Assembly: GCF_900090145.1 (NCBI RefSeq)
Contig: NZ_FMHI01000011.1
Location: forward strand, 124,001 to 188,000
Direction of reading: 5' to 3'
Source of the DNA: Streptomyces sp. WMMB 322
GTDB lineage: Bacteria; Actinomycetota; Actinomycetes; Streptomycetales; Streptomycetaceae
Length of the DNA: 64,000 nucleotides
Shown here: one piece after another, positions 53,011-62,394 of the stretch
Numbering within the stretch: the stretch's first letter is position 1
Layout of the letters: each line of letters opens with the position of its first letter
The notes under the pieces: generated by a model
The model's input: only the letters and a program-made list of their open reading frames with translations
What the model was told of the DNA's origin: nothing
The model's database searches: none
Translations under genes and position numbers: made by a program

Positions 53011-54039
53011 ATGACAATGACGGATCTACCGCTGAGCGGGGTGGTGGCGGGCGCGGTCCTGCTCGCCGGGGCCCTGGCGGCGGTCGTGCTGATGGCACGC
53101 GGAAGACGGGCGGACAGGAACGACAGCGGCGACAGTGCATACGCCGACTCCTGGGAGCAGATGGAACAGCGCCGCCGCCGCAAGGAGACCGTCTACGCGA
53201 CGGCTGCCTATCTGCTGCTGTTCTGCTGCGCCGCGGTGGCCGCGGCGCTCTCCTTCCACGGCCTCGTCGGCTTCGGGCGGCAGAACTTGCGGCTGTCCGG
53301 CGGCTGGGAGTACCTCGTCCCGTTCGGGCTGGACGGGGCGGCGATGTTCTCCGCCGTCATCGCCGTGCGGGAGGCGAGCCACGGCGACGCGTCGCTCGGA
53401 TCGCGGCTGCTGGTATGGGCGTTCGCGGGTGCGGCCGCATGGTTCAACTGGGTGCACGCACCACGCGGCGCCGGCCATGCCGGCGCGCCCCAGTTCTTCG
53501 CCGGAATGTCGCTCTCCGCCGCGATCCTCTTCGACCGTGCGCTCAAGCAGACGCGCCGCGCGGCGCTGCGCGAACAGGGCCTCGTTCCACGGCCGTTGCC
53601 GCAGATCCGCGTCGTACGGTGGCTGCGCGCTCCCCGCGAGACCTTCCGCGCCTGGTCGCTGATGCTGCTCGAAGGTGTACGGACGCTGGACCAAGCGGTT
53701 GAGGAGGTGCGGGAGGAGCGCCGCCGGCACGAGCAGGAACGTCTCCGCCGGAAGGAACAGCAGCGACTCGACCGGGCCAAGGTGAAGGCCCTGGGCAGGC
53801 AGCACAGGGGACACGGCCGGCGCGAACACCGCAAGCCGGACCGCACGGGTGCGGAGTTCCCGGCCGCGGTCACCCCGTCCCAGGTCACGGCACCGGGCGC
53901 GGACCCGTCCCTGGCGGTGCCGTCGCTGCCCGCACAGGGCGCGGGCGGACGGGGTGACGACCCCGCGGCCGGCACCGCGGGTCCTCGGCTGGACTCGCTG
54001 GAGGAGAAACTCGCCGAGATCGAGCGGCAGTTCGGCTGA
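53011..54039 (+). CDS. DUF2637 membrane protein
   Basis: 342 residues. An N-terminal helix (VVAGAVLLAGALAAVVLM), a charged loop, then a DUF2637 unit with YATAAYLLLFCCAAVAAALS, YLVPFGLDGAAMFSAVIAVRE, RLLVWAFAGAAAWFNWVHAP and FAGMSLSAAILFDRAL, and a long basic coiled tail (VEEVREERRRHEQERLRRKE) ending in a Pro/Ala region. DUF2637 proteins are best known from Streptomyces conjugative plasmids as spread proteins, but no plasmid or integrase genes are nearby. ATG at 53011 follows GAGGGG. Confidence 0.85.
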   Translation: MTMTDLPLSGVVAGAVLLAGALAAVVLMARGRRADRNDSGDSAYADSWEQMEQRRRRKETVYATAAYLLLFCCAAVAAALSFHGLVGFGRQNLRLSGGWEYLVPFGLDGAAMFSAVIAVREASHGDASLGSRLLVWAFAGAAAWFNWVHAPRGAGHAGAPQFFAGMSLSAAILFDRALKQTRRAALREQGLVPRPLPQIRVVRWLRAPRETFRAWSLMLLEGVRTLDQAVEEVREERRRHEQERLRRKEQQRLDRAKVKALGRQHRGHGRREHRKPDRTGAEFPAAVTPSQVTAPGADPSLAVPSLPAQGAGGRGDDPAAGTAGPRLDSLEEKLAEIERQFG

Positions 54040-54091
54040 CCTTCCGCAGTGTGCGGCCCTCCGTCCGCGGCAGCCGGACGGGCTGACCGCG

Positions 54092-54253
54092 GCGGTTCGG
54101 GCGGCCGGTTCGGGCGGCCGGTTCGGTCCGCAGGTTCGGTCCGCAGGTTCGGGCCACCGGTTTTGTCCGCGCCGCCTCGGTTCGCCGCTTCGGGCCGCGC
54201 CAGTTCTGTCCGTGCCGGTTCGGGCCACGGCGGTTCTGTCCGTGCCGGTTCGG
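54092..54253. repeat. Tandem GGTTCGG-rich repeat between convergent genes
   Basis: Several direct repeats share a GGTTCGG core: a 13-base GGCGGCCGGTTCG unit twice, a GTCCGCAGGTTCG unit twice, and a longer TTCTGTCCGTGCCGGTTCGG unit twice (near 54203 and 54233). No gene in this stretch. Confidence 0.7.
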
Positions 54254-54291
54254 TCATGCGGAGCCTCGCGGCGCTCCCGGTCCGTGGCGGG

Positions 54292-56049
54292 TCACGCCTC
54301 CCAGACGGCGACGGCCGTGCGGTCCTCCGCGTAGCCGCGTACACGGAGCTGGACGTCGGCCAGGAAGGCGGCCAGGCCCGGGGGTTCGTCCCGCTCGTGC
54401 CACGACCGGGCCAGCCGCCGCGCGAACGGGGGCTCCGAGCGCAGCGGTTCGGCGAGCCCCGGGCTGCACAGCAGCAGCGTGTCCCCGCTCCGGGCCCTGG
54501 TCGCGCAGAAGCGGAACGGTTCGGGATCGGGCCGGGCCGGGGGCGGGAGGTTCGGCCGGGCCCGCTCCGCGGCCGAGGCCAGGTCCATGGTGGGCGGGTC
54601 CGACTCGCTTCGGCCGACGGTGCCGAAGCCGTCCGCCGTCCCCTGCTGCCGGATTCCTCCCTGCCGGCCCACAGGGACGCTGAGCGCCGCGGGATCGCCC
54701 AGCTCCGAGGGGTCGAGCGCGTCCAGCGCGGTGTCCGTGCCGGGGCCCGCGTCCCGGGGGCGGCTGTCGCCCCGTGGGCGCGCACCCGGCTCGATCTCGC
54801 GCCACGCACCGGCACGCAGCAGGAACAGGCCTCCCGCGCCGACGCCGAAGAACACGCGCGTGCGGCACCGGGGGTCCGCGGAGAGCAGCATGCAGCGCAG
54901 ATCCGCCGTGTACTCCTCGGGCTGCATCTCCCAGGCGGCGGCCTGGGCGCGCAGCTTGCCGTAGCAACGGTCCGTCAGCCGCTGAAGACCCGATTTGAGT
55001 TCGGCACGGCGGTCCGCGCGTATGTCCTCGGCCAGACGTGCGTGGCTCCGGCCGACGACCCCGCCCATGGAGTGGCAGATCTCGCGGGCCGCCCGGTGCC
55101 CGCCGGTGGCGGCCCGGCCCCCGGCCGCGACGGCGACGAGCAGCAGCGCCGACTCGCCGGAGCCGAACCGGGCCGTCAGCAGGGCGTCGCGGCGCAGGGC
55201 GCCCCGGTGGCGCGCGGAGTCGCCGCGTATCGAGGCGGCGCGGAGGGTGAGCCCGCCGTAGTGGGCGCCGTCGAGGACGGTGTCGGGGACGAGTTCGGCC
55301 ACTGACGAGGGGTCGGCGGCGGGGAAGGTGGCCGGTTCGGCCTCGTAGGTCGGCGGGCGGTCACCGACGTGTTCCGGACGGAGGGCGGCTCCGGGCTCCC
55401 CCGGGCTGCCGCCCTCGTCGACGGCCGGGGCGTCGACCTGCCCGGCCGGCCAGGCGGGGGCCGCCGGGCCGGCGGCCGTGGACGGCGCGGGCGGCACGTC
55501 AGCGGTCGTCGGTTGCGGGCCCCCGGGTTGCGGCGGCGGGCCGGAGGGCACTTGACGAGGGTTCTGAGCGGGCGGTATCTGCGACGGCGGTCCGGCCGGG
55601 CGGGGGCCGGGCGGTTGCTCCTCGGCCGGCGGTCCGCCTCCCAGAAGTCCGCGCTCACCGCCCGGTTCCCCCGCGCTCGCGGGAGCCGGTCCGGGGTCCT
55701 TCCCCCTGTCGGGCCCGGGGCCGGACTCCTCCGGCCTGCCCGCCTCCCGCTCCGGCTCGTCCTCCCCCTCCCCCTCCGGCTCTTCGGCCTTCTCGGGCTC
55801 TTCGGCCTTCTGCCGCCTGCCCGTCTCCCCCTCCGTGTCGCGCTCGTCCGGCCGCGAGGAACGCCTTGCGCCCGTCCCGCCGTGGGCGGTGGCGGGGCCC
55901 ACCGTGCGGCGCACGGACGCGTACCGGTCGTCGAGGGTGTCCCCGGAGCCTCCGCGGCCCGTGTCGGGGGATCCCGGGTCGTACAACTGGCTCCACCAGT
56001 CGTCCTGTTGGCCGGGATTCGGGCCACGCGACCACCCCTGCTGACTCAT
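54292..56049 (-). CDS. Degenerate PP2C-like protein with disordered N-terminal half
   Basis: 585 residues. Residues 1-240 are low-complexity Pro/Glu/Gly/Arg sequence (EEPEKAEEPEGEGEDEPERE and similar). The C-terminal 330 residues have a PP2C layout: GGLTLRAASIRGDSARHRG (RG...HR), ARFGSGESALLLVAVAAGGRA, GDTLLLCSPGL and RSWHERDEPPGLAAFL. Where active PP2C has DG, this has AAGG, so the metal site is lost; a pseudophosphatase is likely. Start chosen at ATG 56049 (MSQQGW), with 56055 also possible. GGAGG lies upstream. Confidence 0.85.
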   Translation of the reverse strand: MSQQGWSRGPNPGQQDDWWSQLYDPGSPDTGRGGSGDTLDDRYASVRRTVGPATAHGGTGARRSSRPDERDTEGETGRRQKAEEPEKAEEPEGEGEDEPEREAGRPEESGPGPDRGKDPGPAPASAGEPGGERGLLGGGPPAEEQPPGPRPAGPPSQIPPAQNPRQVPSGPPPQPGGPQPTTADVPPAPSTAAGPAAPAWPAGQVDAPAVDEGGSPGEPGAALRPEHVGDRPPTYEAEPATFPAADPSSVAELVPDTVLDGAHYGGLTLRAASIRGDSARHRGALRRDALLTARFGSGESALLLVAVAAGGRAATGGHRAAREICHSMGGVVGRSHARLAEDIRADRRAELKSGLQRLTDRCYGKLRAQAAAWEMQPEEYTADLRCMLLSADPRCRTRVFFGVGAGGLFLLRAGAWREIEPGARPRGDSRPRDAGPGTDTALDALDPSELGDPAALSVPVGRQGGIRQQGTADGFGTVGRSESDPPTMDLASAAERARPNLPPPARPDPEPFRFCATRARSGDTLLLCSPGLAEPLRSEPPFARRLARSWHERDEPPGLAAFLADVQLRVRGYAEDRTAVAVWEA

Positions 56050-56197
56050 GCCCATATTGTTGCCCCGCCTCCGACCCGTACATGACCACTTCCCGCTCCG
56101 CGGGCCGCCCCGCGTCCGGCGGCGCAGGCCGAAGGCCGCACCCCTGATCGGACCGGCGCCCGATGCGCGGCGGCCCGGCGCGTGTGAGCCTTCCGGC

Positions 56198-56587
56198 ATG
56201 AGCGCTACCACCCGCCAACGCGGCCTCAACAAGGCCGAACGCGCCTATCTCGCGAGTCAGCGGCTGTGCCGGATGGCCACTGTCGATCCCTCGGGCCAGC
56301 CGCAGGTCAACCCTGTCGGCTTCTTCCTCCAGGACGACGGCACGATCCTCTCCGGCGGCCTGGCCCTCGCCGAGACCAAGCGCTGGCGCAACCTCCACTC
56401 CAACCCGCGCCTGGCACTGGTCGTGGACGACCTGGTGAGCATCGACCCGTGGACGGTGCGGGGCGTGGAGATCCGCGGGGAGGCGGAGCTGCTCGTCGGC
56501 CCGCACGACCTGGCGCCGGGCATGAGCAACGAGTTGATCCGTGTGCATCCGCACTGGGTGCACAGCTGGGGCCTCATCGGCGTCTGA
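56198..56587 (+). CDS. PPOX-class F420-dependent protein
   Basis: 129 residues. Split-barrel flavin/F420-binding fold: LNKAERAYLASQRLCRMATVD, QPQVNPVGFFLQDDG, SGGLALAETKRWRNLHSNPR, LALVVDDLVSID and GVEIRGEAELL. The actinobacterial 'PPOX class F420-dependent oxidoreductase' family matches length and pattern, and the LHSNPRLALVV segment is typical. Substrate is unknown. Divergent from the PP2C gene by 148 bp. Confidence 0.85.
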   Translation: MSATTRQRGLNKAERAYLASQRLCRMATVDPSGQPQVNPVGFFLQDDGTILSGGLALAETKRWRNLHSNPRLALVVDDLVSIDPWTVRGVEIRGEAELLVGPHDLAPGMSNELIRVHPHWVHSWGLIGV

Positions 56588-56692
56588 CGGACGGGCGCCC
56601 CCACCGGACCTCCCGGTGACGCCGTGACCACGAGGGCCCTTCGGCCCGTGCGGCCCCGTCCCGCCGTCCGGTCCCTCCGCAAGTCCCGCTGC

Positions 56693-58300
56693 CTACGCCT
56701 TCCGGCTCTCGCGCCCGACCCGTCCCTCGCGCCCGACCCGTCCCTCGCGCCCGTCCCGTCCGTCCCGCGCTTCCGGTCCGCCGTCCGAGGCGACCCGCCA
56801 CAGGTGATGCAGCGCGTACGAGCGCCAGGGCCGCCACGACTCCGACCGCCCCGCGTCGGTGCCGCTGCGGGCCAGGCCGTGCCGCACGCCCACATCCGCG
56901 CCGAGGAAGACGTCCGGGTCACCGAGTGCGCGCATGCGCACGTAGCCCGCTGTCCACGGACCGACGCCACGCAGGGCGAGAAGCGCCCGCTCCGCCTCGT
57001 CGCGGTCCGCTCCGGGGCCGAGGGCGACGGTCCCGTCGGCGACCGCTTCCGCAACGGCCCGCAGCGTGGCCCGCCGGCTGTCCGGCATTCCGAGTTCGCC
57101 GAGGGGCGCCGAGGCGAGCGCGCCGGCCTCGGGGAAGAGGTGTGTGAGGCCGCCGTCGGGCACCGCGAGGGGTTTGCCGTACGCGGCGACGAGACGCCCC
57201 GCGAGCGTGCGCGCCGCGGCGACGGTGATCTGCTGCCCGAGTACCGCCCGTACCGCGAGTTCGTGCGGGTCGGCGGCCCCGGGGGAGCGCAGACCGGGTT
57301 CGGCCTGGACGACCGGGCGCAACGCCTCGTCCGCGGCGAGCCGTTCGGAGACGGCGTACGGGTCGGCGTCCAGGTCGAACAACTGCCGGACGCGCTGCAC
57401 GGCGGTCGTCAGGTCCCGCAGGTCAGTCAGGTGGAGGCGGCAGTCGAGCCAGCCGCCGGACCGCTCCGTACCGAGGGCCCTGTTCGTGCCGCCCGCTCCG
57501 GCGGGCAGCTCGTCGACCTCCGCGATTCCGCTTCCGTACGGCAGCCGCAGCGTGCGCCGGTAGGTGCGCGCACCGGGCTCGCCCGTCACCTCCTCCATGC
57601 CGGGGATCGCACGGCGCTGGAGGAAGCCGAAGACCTGCCCGTACGCGTACGGCCCGCGGTGCGCGAGGCGCAGCGGCACGCCGCCGGGCACGGGACCGTC
57701 CGCCCCGCGGGCATGCCGGGTGAGCCGGCCGTGACCGCCGCGCGCCGCCGCCTCACGCAGTGCGCTGGGGGTACGGGCGTAGATCTCGCGCATCGTCTCG
57801 TTGAACTGCCGCACGCTCGCGAAGCCCGCGGCGAAGGCGACCTCTGTCACGGGCAGCGGCGTCGTCTGCAGCAACACGCGGGCGGTGTGCGCGCGTTGCG
57901 CGCGTGCGAGCGCGACCGGCCCGGCGCCGAGTTCGGCGGTGAGCTGACGCTGCACCTGCCTGGCGCTGTACCCGAGGCGGGCGGCGAGGCCCTCGACGCC
58001 CTCCCGGTCGACGACGCCGTCGGCGATCATGCGCATCGCACGCCCCACGAGGTCTGCCCGCACGTTCCACTCGGGCGAACCGGGAGAGGCGTCCGGGCGG
58101 CAGCGCCGGCAGGCGCGGAAGCCTGCGCGCTGCGCGGCCGCCGCGGAAGGGTAGTAGCGCACGTTCTCCCGCTTCGGCGTCACCGCGGGGCAGCTCGGAC
58201 GGCAGTAGATGCCGGTGGTGCGCACTCCGAGGAAGAACACCCCGTCGAAGCGGGCGTCCCGGCTGCGTACCGCTTCGTACCTGCTCTCATCCGTCATCAC
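56693..58300 (-). CDS. Ada N-terminal/AraC-type/AlkA DNA-repair fusion
   Basis: 535 residues in three modules. Residues 1-75 are the Ada methylphosphotriester domain with zinc ligands C33, C37, C64 and C67, equal in spacing to E. coli Ada C38/42/69/72. An AraC-type HTH follows (EGLAARLGYSARQVQRQLTA, PLPVTEVAFAAGFASVRQFN). The last 300 residues are an AlkA-type glycosylase with LRGVGPWTAGYVRMRALG and Asp in PDVFLGADVGV. It repairs alkylated bases and probably activates its own response. The tail has DGRDGREGRVGRE repeats. Confidence 0.93.
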   Translation of the reverse strand: MMTDESRYEAVRSRDARFDGVFFLGVRTTGIYCRPSCPAVTPKRENVRYYPSAAAAQRAGFRACRRCRPDASPGSPEWNVRADLVGRAMRMIADGVVDREGVEGLAARLGYSARQVQRQLTAELGAGPVALARAQRAHTARVLLQTTPLPVTEVAFAAGFASVRQFNETMREIYARTPSALREAAARGGHGRLTRHARGADGPVPGGVPLRLAHRGPYAYGQVFGFLQRRAIPGMEEVTGEPGARTYRRTLRLPYGSGIAEVDELPAGAGGTNRALGTERSGGWLDCRLHLTDLRDLTTAVQRVRQLFDLDADPYAVSERLAADEALRPVVQAEPGLRSPGAADPHELAVRAVLGQQITVAAARTLAGRLVAAYGKPLAVPDGGLTHLFPEAGALASAPLGELGMPDSRRATLRAVAEAVADGTVALGPGADRDEAERALLALRGVGPWTAGYVRMRALGDPDVFLGADVGVRHGLARSGTDAGRSESWRPWRSYALHHLWRVASDGGPEARDGRDGREGRVGREGRVGRESRKA

Positions 58301-58388
58301 GGTGCCCAGTGTGCGCCTGCTCAGAAGAGTTCACTCGCGGAAATCGGACACCACGGCCCGAGCCTGGAGCCCTGCCCTGCGCGCCTCG

Positions 58389-59759
58389 TCAACGCTCCGT
58401 TCCCGCACCGCGCTCACGGCCACGCTCACGCCCGCTTCCGCTTCCGCTTCCGCGTCTGCGTCCGCTTCCGTTCCACAGCAGAACGAGCGCGATCAGCACA
58501 TACGGCACCGCCGCGAGCACGAAGAGCGTGCTGTGGGCCCACAGCTGCGAGCCGAGTGCGTAACCCGCGCACAGCAGCACCGAGACGACCTCCGCACCGA
58601 AACCGGCGACGGAACTGACCGTGGCCCGGGCCCGGTCGGAGAGACGGCCCTGGAGCATCGCGTCACACGTGACCGTCGCCCACTGGAAGACGCCGAAGGC
58701 GAGCGCGAGCAGCCCCGCACCCGCGGGACCGGTCAGCGCACCCGCCGCCAGCGCGAGGGCCCCCACCGCCAGCGCCGGACCGAGCAGGCGGGCACCTCGC
58801 CCGGCGCACCAGCCGCCCACGGCCACGCCAACCGTCACCAGCAAGATCAGCAGCGGCACGGTCGAGACGCCGACGTCCATGGACCCGATCAGCAGCGGCA
58901 CATACTCGTCGATCATCAGCGCACCGGTAACCGCAGAGGTCAGCAGCACGGCGTTACGGGCGGGTCGCGACCCCCGCAGCTCCCCGAGTCCCGCGCGGAG
59001 CACCGTGAGGAACCCGGACTCGTCGGGCTCGTCGGGCTCGTCCCACCCGTCGGACGCGGGGGACGCGGGGGACGCGGGGGACGCGGTGGACCCGCCCGGT
59101 CCGCCCGGTCCGTCCGGTCCGTCGGGGCCGGCGGCCCCGGCGGGGCAGCCGGCCCGGGAAGCGTCCCGGGGCACGGAACCGTCCGGCGTCCGCGCCTGGT
59201 CGCGCCCGCCACGCGACTCGGGGAAGGACCGGCCGACGAGAGCACCCAGCACGCAGACCGCGACGCTCGCCGCTCCCACCGCCGCGTAGCCGCCGAGATG
59301 CAGCACGGGCCCTGCCAGCGCGGTCGCGGCCATCACCGCGGTGGTGCCCAGCGCTTGGGAGCGGCCCATGAGCCGGGCGTACGAGCCCGCCCTCCCCCAG
59401 CGCTCCAACTCCTCGTACACCAGGGCCTGAAGGGTCCCGGAGCACAGCGAACTGCCCACGCCCCACAGCACGAATCCCGCGGCGAACGCCGGATAGGAGG
59501 GCAGCCACGTCCACAGCGCGTAGCCCGCCCCCGTGACGAGCGGGGAGAGGGTCAGCAGCAGGCGGCGGGAGAAGAGGTCGGCCCACAGGCCGGAAGGGAT
59601 CTCCACGACGAACGTGACGCACGACCAGATGATGAACAGCGTGGAGATCTCGGCGGCGGACAGCCCGTGTCCGGCGAACAGCAGCGCATAGACCGGGTAG
59701 AGCAGGATGAGGTCTTCGAGGAACGCATAGGCACAGAGCCGCCGGGCAAGCCCGGTCAC
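58389..59759 (-). CDS. MFS transporter with linker repeats
   Basis: 456 residues, about 12 membrane segments. Motif A is degenerate at SGLWADLFSRRLLLTLSPLV, and GVGSSLCSGTLQALVYEELE and RLMGRSQALGTTAVMAATALAGP follow. The central loop between helices 6 and 7 has repeats (PDGPDGPGGPGG, SPASPASPASD, DEPDEPDES) and the C-terminus a Ser/Gly/Arg run (GSGSGSGRERGRERG). GTG at 59759 has no strong ribosome binding site. Substrate unknown. Located after the Ada-AlkA gene, but not evidently linked. Confidence 0.85.
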   Translation of the reverse strand: MTGLARRLCAYAFLEDLILLYPVYALLFAGHGLSAAEISTLFIIWSCVTFVVEIPSGLWADLFSRRLLLTLSPLVTGAGYALWTWLPSYPAFAAGFVLWGVGSSLCSGTLQALVYEELERWGRAGSYARLMGRSQALGTTAVMAATALAGPVLHLGGYAAVGAASVAVCVLGALVGRSFPESRGGRDQARTPDGSVPRDASRAGCPAGAAGPDGPDGPGGPGGSTASPASPASPASDGWDEPDEPDESGFLTVLRAGLGELRGSRPARNAVLLTSAVTGALMIDEYVPLLIGSMDVGVSTVPLLILLVTVGVAVGGWCAGRGARLLGPALAVGALALAAGALTGPAGAGLLALAFGVFQWATVTCDAMLQGRLSDRARATVSSVAGFGAEVVSVLLCAGYALGSQLWAHSTLFVLAAVPYVLIALVLLWNGSGRRRGSGSGSGRERGRERGAGTER

Positions 59760-60000
59760 TGCGGCGGCGGGTGCTGCCTTCGCCGCAGTTGTCGCGGAGA
59801 CTCCGGATGAGGCTCAATGTCGCCAGGTCATGCGTTCAGCCTAAGCCCTCGCGGACGGTCACGGCACGCCGTTTTCCCGGGGCCGGTGGACAGAGTCTCC
59901 TCCGCCGGAGCGGACCGGCCTGCTCGGTGGAACAGCCGTCGGGCCTTCTCGCCGGACCGCAGCCCGTGCGGCGAGCCGCGAGGCGGTCCCGTCCCGCACT

Positions 60001-60606
60001 TCACCCCTGCTCCGGCCGCTCCGTGCGCTCCGTCCGCTCCATCCGCGGCAGCCGCTGGAGCAGCCCCCACGAGAACTCCGCGATCACGTCGTACCTCTCC
60101 CCCGCCCCGTCCGGCGCGGCGAAGCCGAGCCGCCAGCGCGTCGGTGCCGACCCCTCCAGCGGCTGCGCCGGGGCGAACGCGCGCGCGACCTCCTCGACGG
60201 TGCAGGACCAGGGACGCAGATCCTCGACCGTGCGGAGAGCGGGAGCCGCCGCCCCGGCGGCGCGCACCAGCCACTCCGTGTTGACGCCGCCGCCCGGCAC
60301 CGTCAGCACTTCGAAGCGCAGGTCCGGCCAGAGCGGCACCGGCCAGGTCAGCACCTCGCAGTCGAGGTCGCCGAGTGCGCGACGCTCGGCCCGTTCGGGC
60401 GGGCCCAGCACGGAGCGGTAGCGGCCGGCCGCGCTGCGCCGCCCGCGCTGTGCGTGCAGCATCGCCTGCCAGCGCCGGTTGGCCTCCCTCATCTCGGCCC
60501 GCCCGGAGCCCAGTCGGGACAGGGCCTCCAGAACGAGGTCCTGCTGGAAGTCGGCCATGCGGCGCAGCAGTACGAGCTGGAACTCGCGGGGTCCGAACGC
60601 GGTCAA
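60001..60606 (-). CDS. Conserved hypothetical protein, probable TTG start
   Basis: 201 residues starting LTAFGPREFQLVLLRRMADF, with ALSRLGSGRAEMREANRRWQA, LGDLDCEVLTWPVPLWPDLR and WRLGFAAPDGAGERYDVIAE later. The TTG at 60606 follows GAAGGGC with six-base spacing; the longer in-frame lead looks random. Trp-rich segments suggest a soluble domain; I do not know the family. The upstream gap 60607-61035 holds a repeat relic (60860-60910) and no gene. Confidence 0.7.
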   Translation of the reverse strand: MTAFGPREFQLVLLRRMADFQQDLVLEALSRLGSGRAEMREANRRWQAMLHAQRGRRSAAGRYRSVLGPPERAERRALGDLDCEVLTWPVPLWPDLRFEVLTVPGGGVNTEWLVRAAGAAAPALRTVEDLRPWSCTVEEVARAFAPAQPLEGSAPTRWRLGFAAPDGAGERYDVIAEFSWGLLQRLPRMERTERTERPEQG

Positions 60607-60859
60607 CGGCAGCCCTTCGTCGGTGTCCCGCCGGTGACGGCACCGGCGGGGCGGGCGGAGCACCGGCGAACGCTGGTGCCGTGACCGGACCGGAAAGGTT
60701 CACCGGCTCGCGACGCCCGGCACGGCACCTCTCCCCCTGGCTTCGCCGGGCGGTGCCTTCAGCGTCGTCGGTCTCGCCCGAATCCTCCCGCCCCTCGCTT
60801 CGCAGGGGTGACCCCGGGCCCTCGGCACGGGGAACCTCAGTATCGGGGCCCCAGTCCCG

Positions 60860-60910
60860 CCCCAGTATGAGGACGATCCTCATGAGGACGATCCTCGCCT
60901 TGCGATGCGC
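60860..60910. repeat. Relic of the dispersed repeat family
   Basis: CCAGTATGAGGACG followed by a duplicated ATGAGGACGATCCTC and then GCCTTGCGATGCGC. The 39886-40052 element contains CCAGTATGAGGACG and GCCTTGCGATGC in the same order on the minus strand. It lacks recognisable ends, so it is a fragment with an internal 15-bp duplication. Confidence 0.65.
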
Positions 60911-61035
60911 CCCCTCGCTTTCGCGGGTGAGGCCTCGTGCGCCGGACGCCGCGAGCTTCCCGGCGAACCTTCCCGGTCACAGCACCGGCAACCGCCCGGC
61001 CCCCGCCCTGCCGCTCGTCCTGACCCCGGGCTTCG

Positions 61036-62298
61036 TCAGGGCTTCCGACGCGGTCCGCGTTTGCGTTCCGCGTTGTGCCGTCCGATCGCCGACATCTCCT
61101 TGAACCGCCGCTTCTGCTCGGCCCGCAGTCGCGCATCCGTGCGGGCGGCGAGTCGGGCGTTCTCGCGGAGCAGCTTGCGATAGCTCTCCAGCCGGCGCTG
61201 CGGCAGCGTGCCGTCGTCGACGGCGGCGAGGACCGCGCATCCGGGCTCGGACGCGTGCCCGCAGTCGTGGAAGCGGCACTCCTCGGCGAGCGCTTCGATC
61301 TCGGAGAAGGTGCTGCCGACGCCGGCCTCCGCGTCCCACAGGCCGACGCCGCGCAGCCCCGGCGTGTCGATGAGCACGCCGCCGGCGGGCCCGGGCAGCG
61401 GCAGCAGATCGCGGGTCGTCGTGGTGTGCCTGCCCTTGCCGTCGCTGTCGCGGATCGCCCGTACGTCCTGCACCTCCTCCCCCAGCAGCGCGTTGGCCAG
61501 TGTGGACTTGCCCGCACCGGAGCGGCCCAGCAGCACGCACGTGCCGCCGCCGAGGACCGCGGCCAGCGCGTCGAGCCCGTCGCCGCCAGCGGCGCTCACG
61601 CACAGCACCTCGACGCCGGGCGCCGCCGCCTCGACGTCCGCGGCGAGTTGGGCGAGCGTGTCCCGGCCGCCGACGAGGTCGGCCTTGGTGAGGACGACCA
61701 GCGGCCGGGCGCCGCTCGTCCAGGCGAGAGCGACGAACCGCTCGATGCGCGCCAGTTCGAGTTCCTCGGCGAGCGACACCGCGATGAGGGCGACGTCGAC
61801 GTTGGCGGCGAGGACCTGGCCCTCGGAGCGGTTGGTGGCAGTCGAGCGTACGAAGGCGGTGCGTCGCGGCAGCACCGCCCGCACCTCCGGCACGGCGCCC
61901 GCTCCTGCCCCGGAGCCGGACGCGTCCGCGGCGGCGGCCGGGCTCAGCGCGGCCCAGTCGCCGGTGCACACGGCGCGGGTCGGATCGCCGGTCGCGACGG
62001 GGCCTGTCCCGGCGCGCACGATGCCTTCGGCGGTGACGACGTCGCACCGGCCGCGGTCGACGCGGACGACGCGCGCGGGAAGCAGGCCCTCGTCCTCGTA
62101 GGGGGCGAAGGCGTCGGCGACGCGGCTGTCCCAGCCGTAGCGCCGCAGCGGGTGCGGGGGCGGGCCCGGAACGGAAAGTGAGGACGCCGTGGATCCGGAC
62201 GGGCCGAGCGGGCCCGGGGAATCCGGCGAGCTCTGTGACCCCGGCGAGTGCGGGGAGTTGAGGGAGCCGTGGAGATCTGAACCGTTGAGAGAGTTCAC
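61036..62298 (-). CDS. rsgA: Ribosome small subunit-dependent GTPase A
   Basis: 420 residues. Late 30S assembly checkpoint GTPase with a circularly permuted GTPase order: G4 VLTKADL, then G1 LLGRSGAGKSTLANALLG, then G3 IDTPGLRG. A zinc-binding C-terminal domain has CRFHDCGHASEPGC. A N-terminal OB fold (ARVVRVDRGRCDVVTAEG) and a Ser/Pro/Gly-rich lead of about 55 residues complete it. GTG at 62298 follows GAAGGG at long spacing. A 23-codon frame with a perfect ribosome binding site lies 96 bases upstream. Confidence 0.94.
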   Translation of the reverse strand: MNSLNGSDLHGSLNSPHSPGSQSSPDSPGPLGPSGSTASSLSVPGPPPHPLRRYGWDSRVADAFAPYEDEGLLPARVVRVDRGRCDVVTAEGIVRAGTGPVATGDPTRAVCTGDWAALSPAAAADASGSGAGAGAVPEVRAVLPRRTAFVRSTATNRSEGQVLAANVDVALIAVSLAEELELARIERFVALAWTSGARPLVVLTKADLVGGRDTLAQLAADVEAAAPGVEVLCVSAAGGDGLDALAAVLGGGTCVLLGRSGAGKSTLANALLGEEVQDVRAIRDSDGKGRHTTTTRDLLPLPGPAGGVLIDTPGLRGVGLWDAEAGVGSTFSEIEALAEECRFHDCGHASEPGCAVLAAVDDGTLPQRRLESYRKLLRENARLAARTDARLRAEQKRRFKEMSAIGRHNAERKRGPRRKP

Positions 62299-62394
62299 GG
62301 GAGTGACCCTTCGCGAAGGGTGGCTCCGGCTGTGCGCGCCTCCGCCACGGACCCGATACGGCTCGGGCGGCGTGCGGGACGGCGGCGCCGAATG

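Noticed and set aside
53011..54039. Integrated conjugative element
   Set aside because: No integrase, replication, tra gene or attachment site was seen around the DUF2637 gene.
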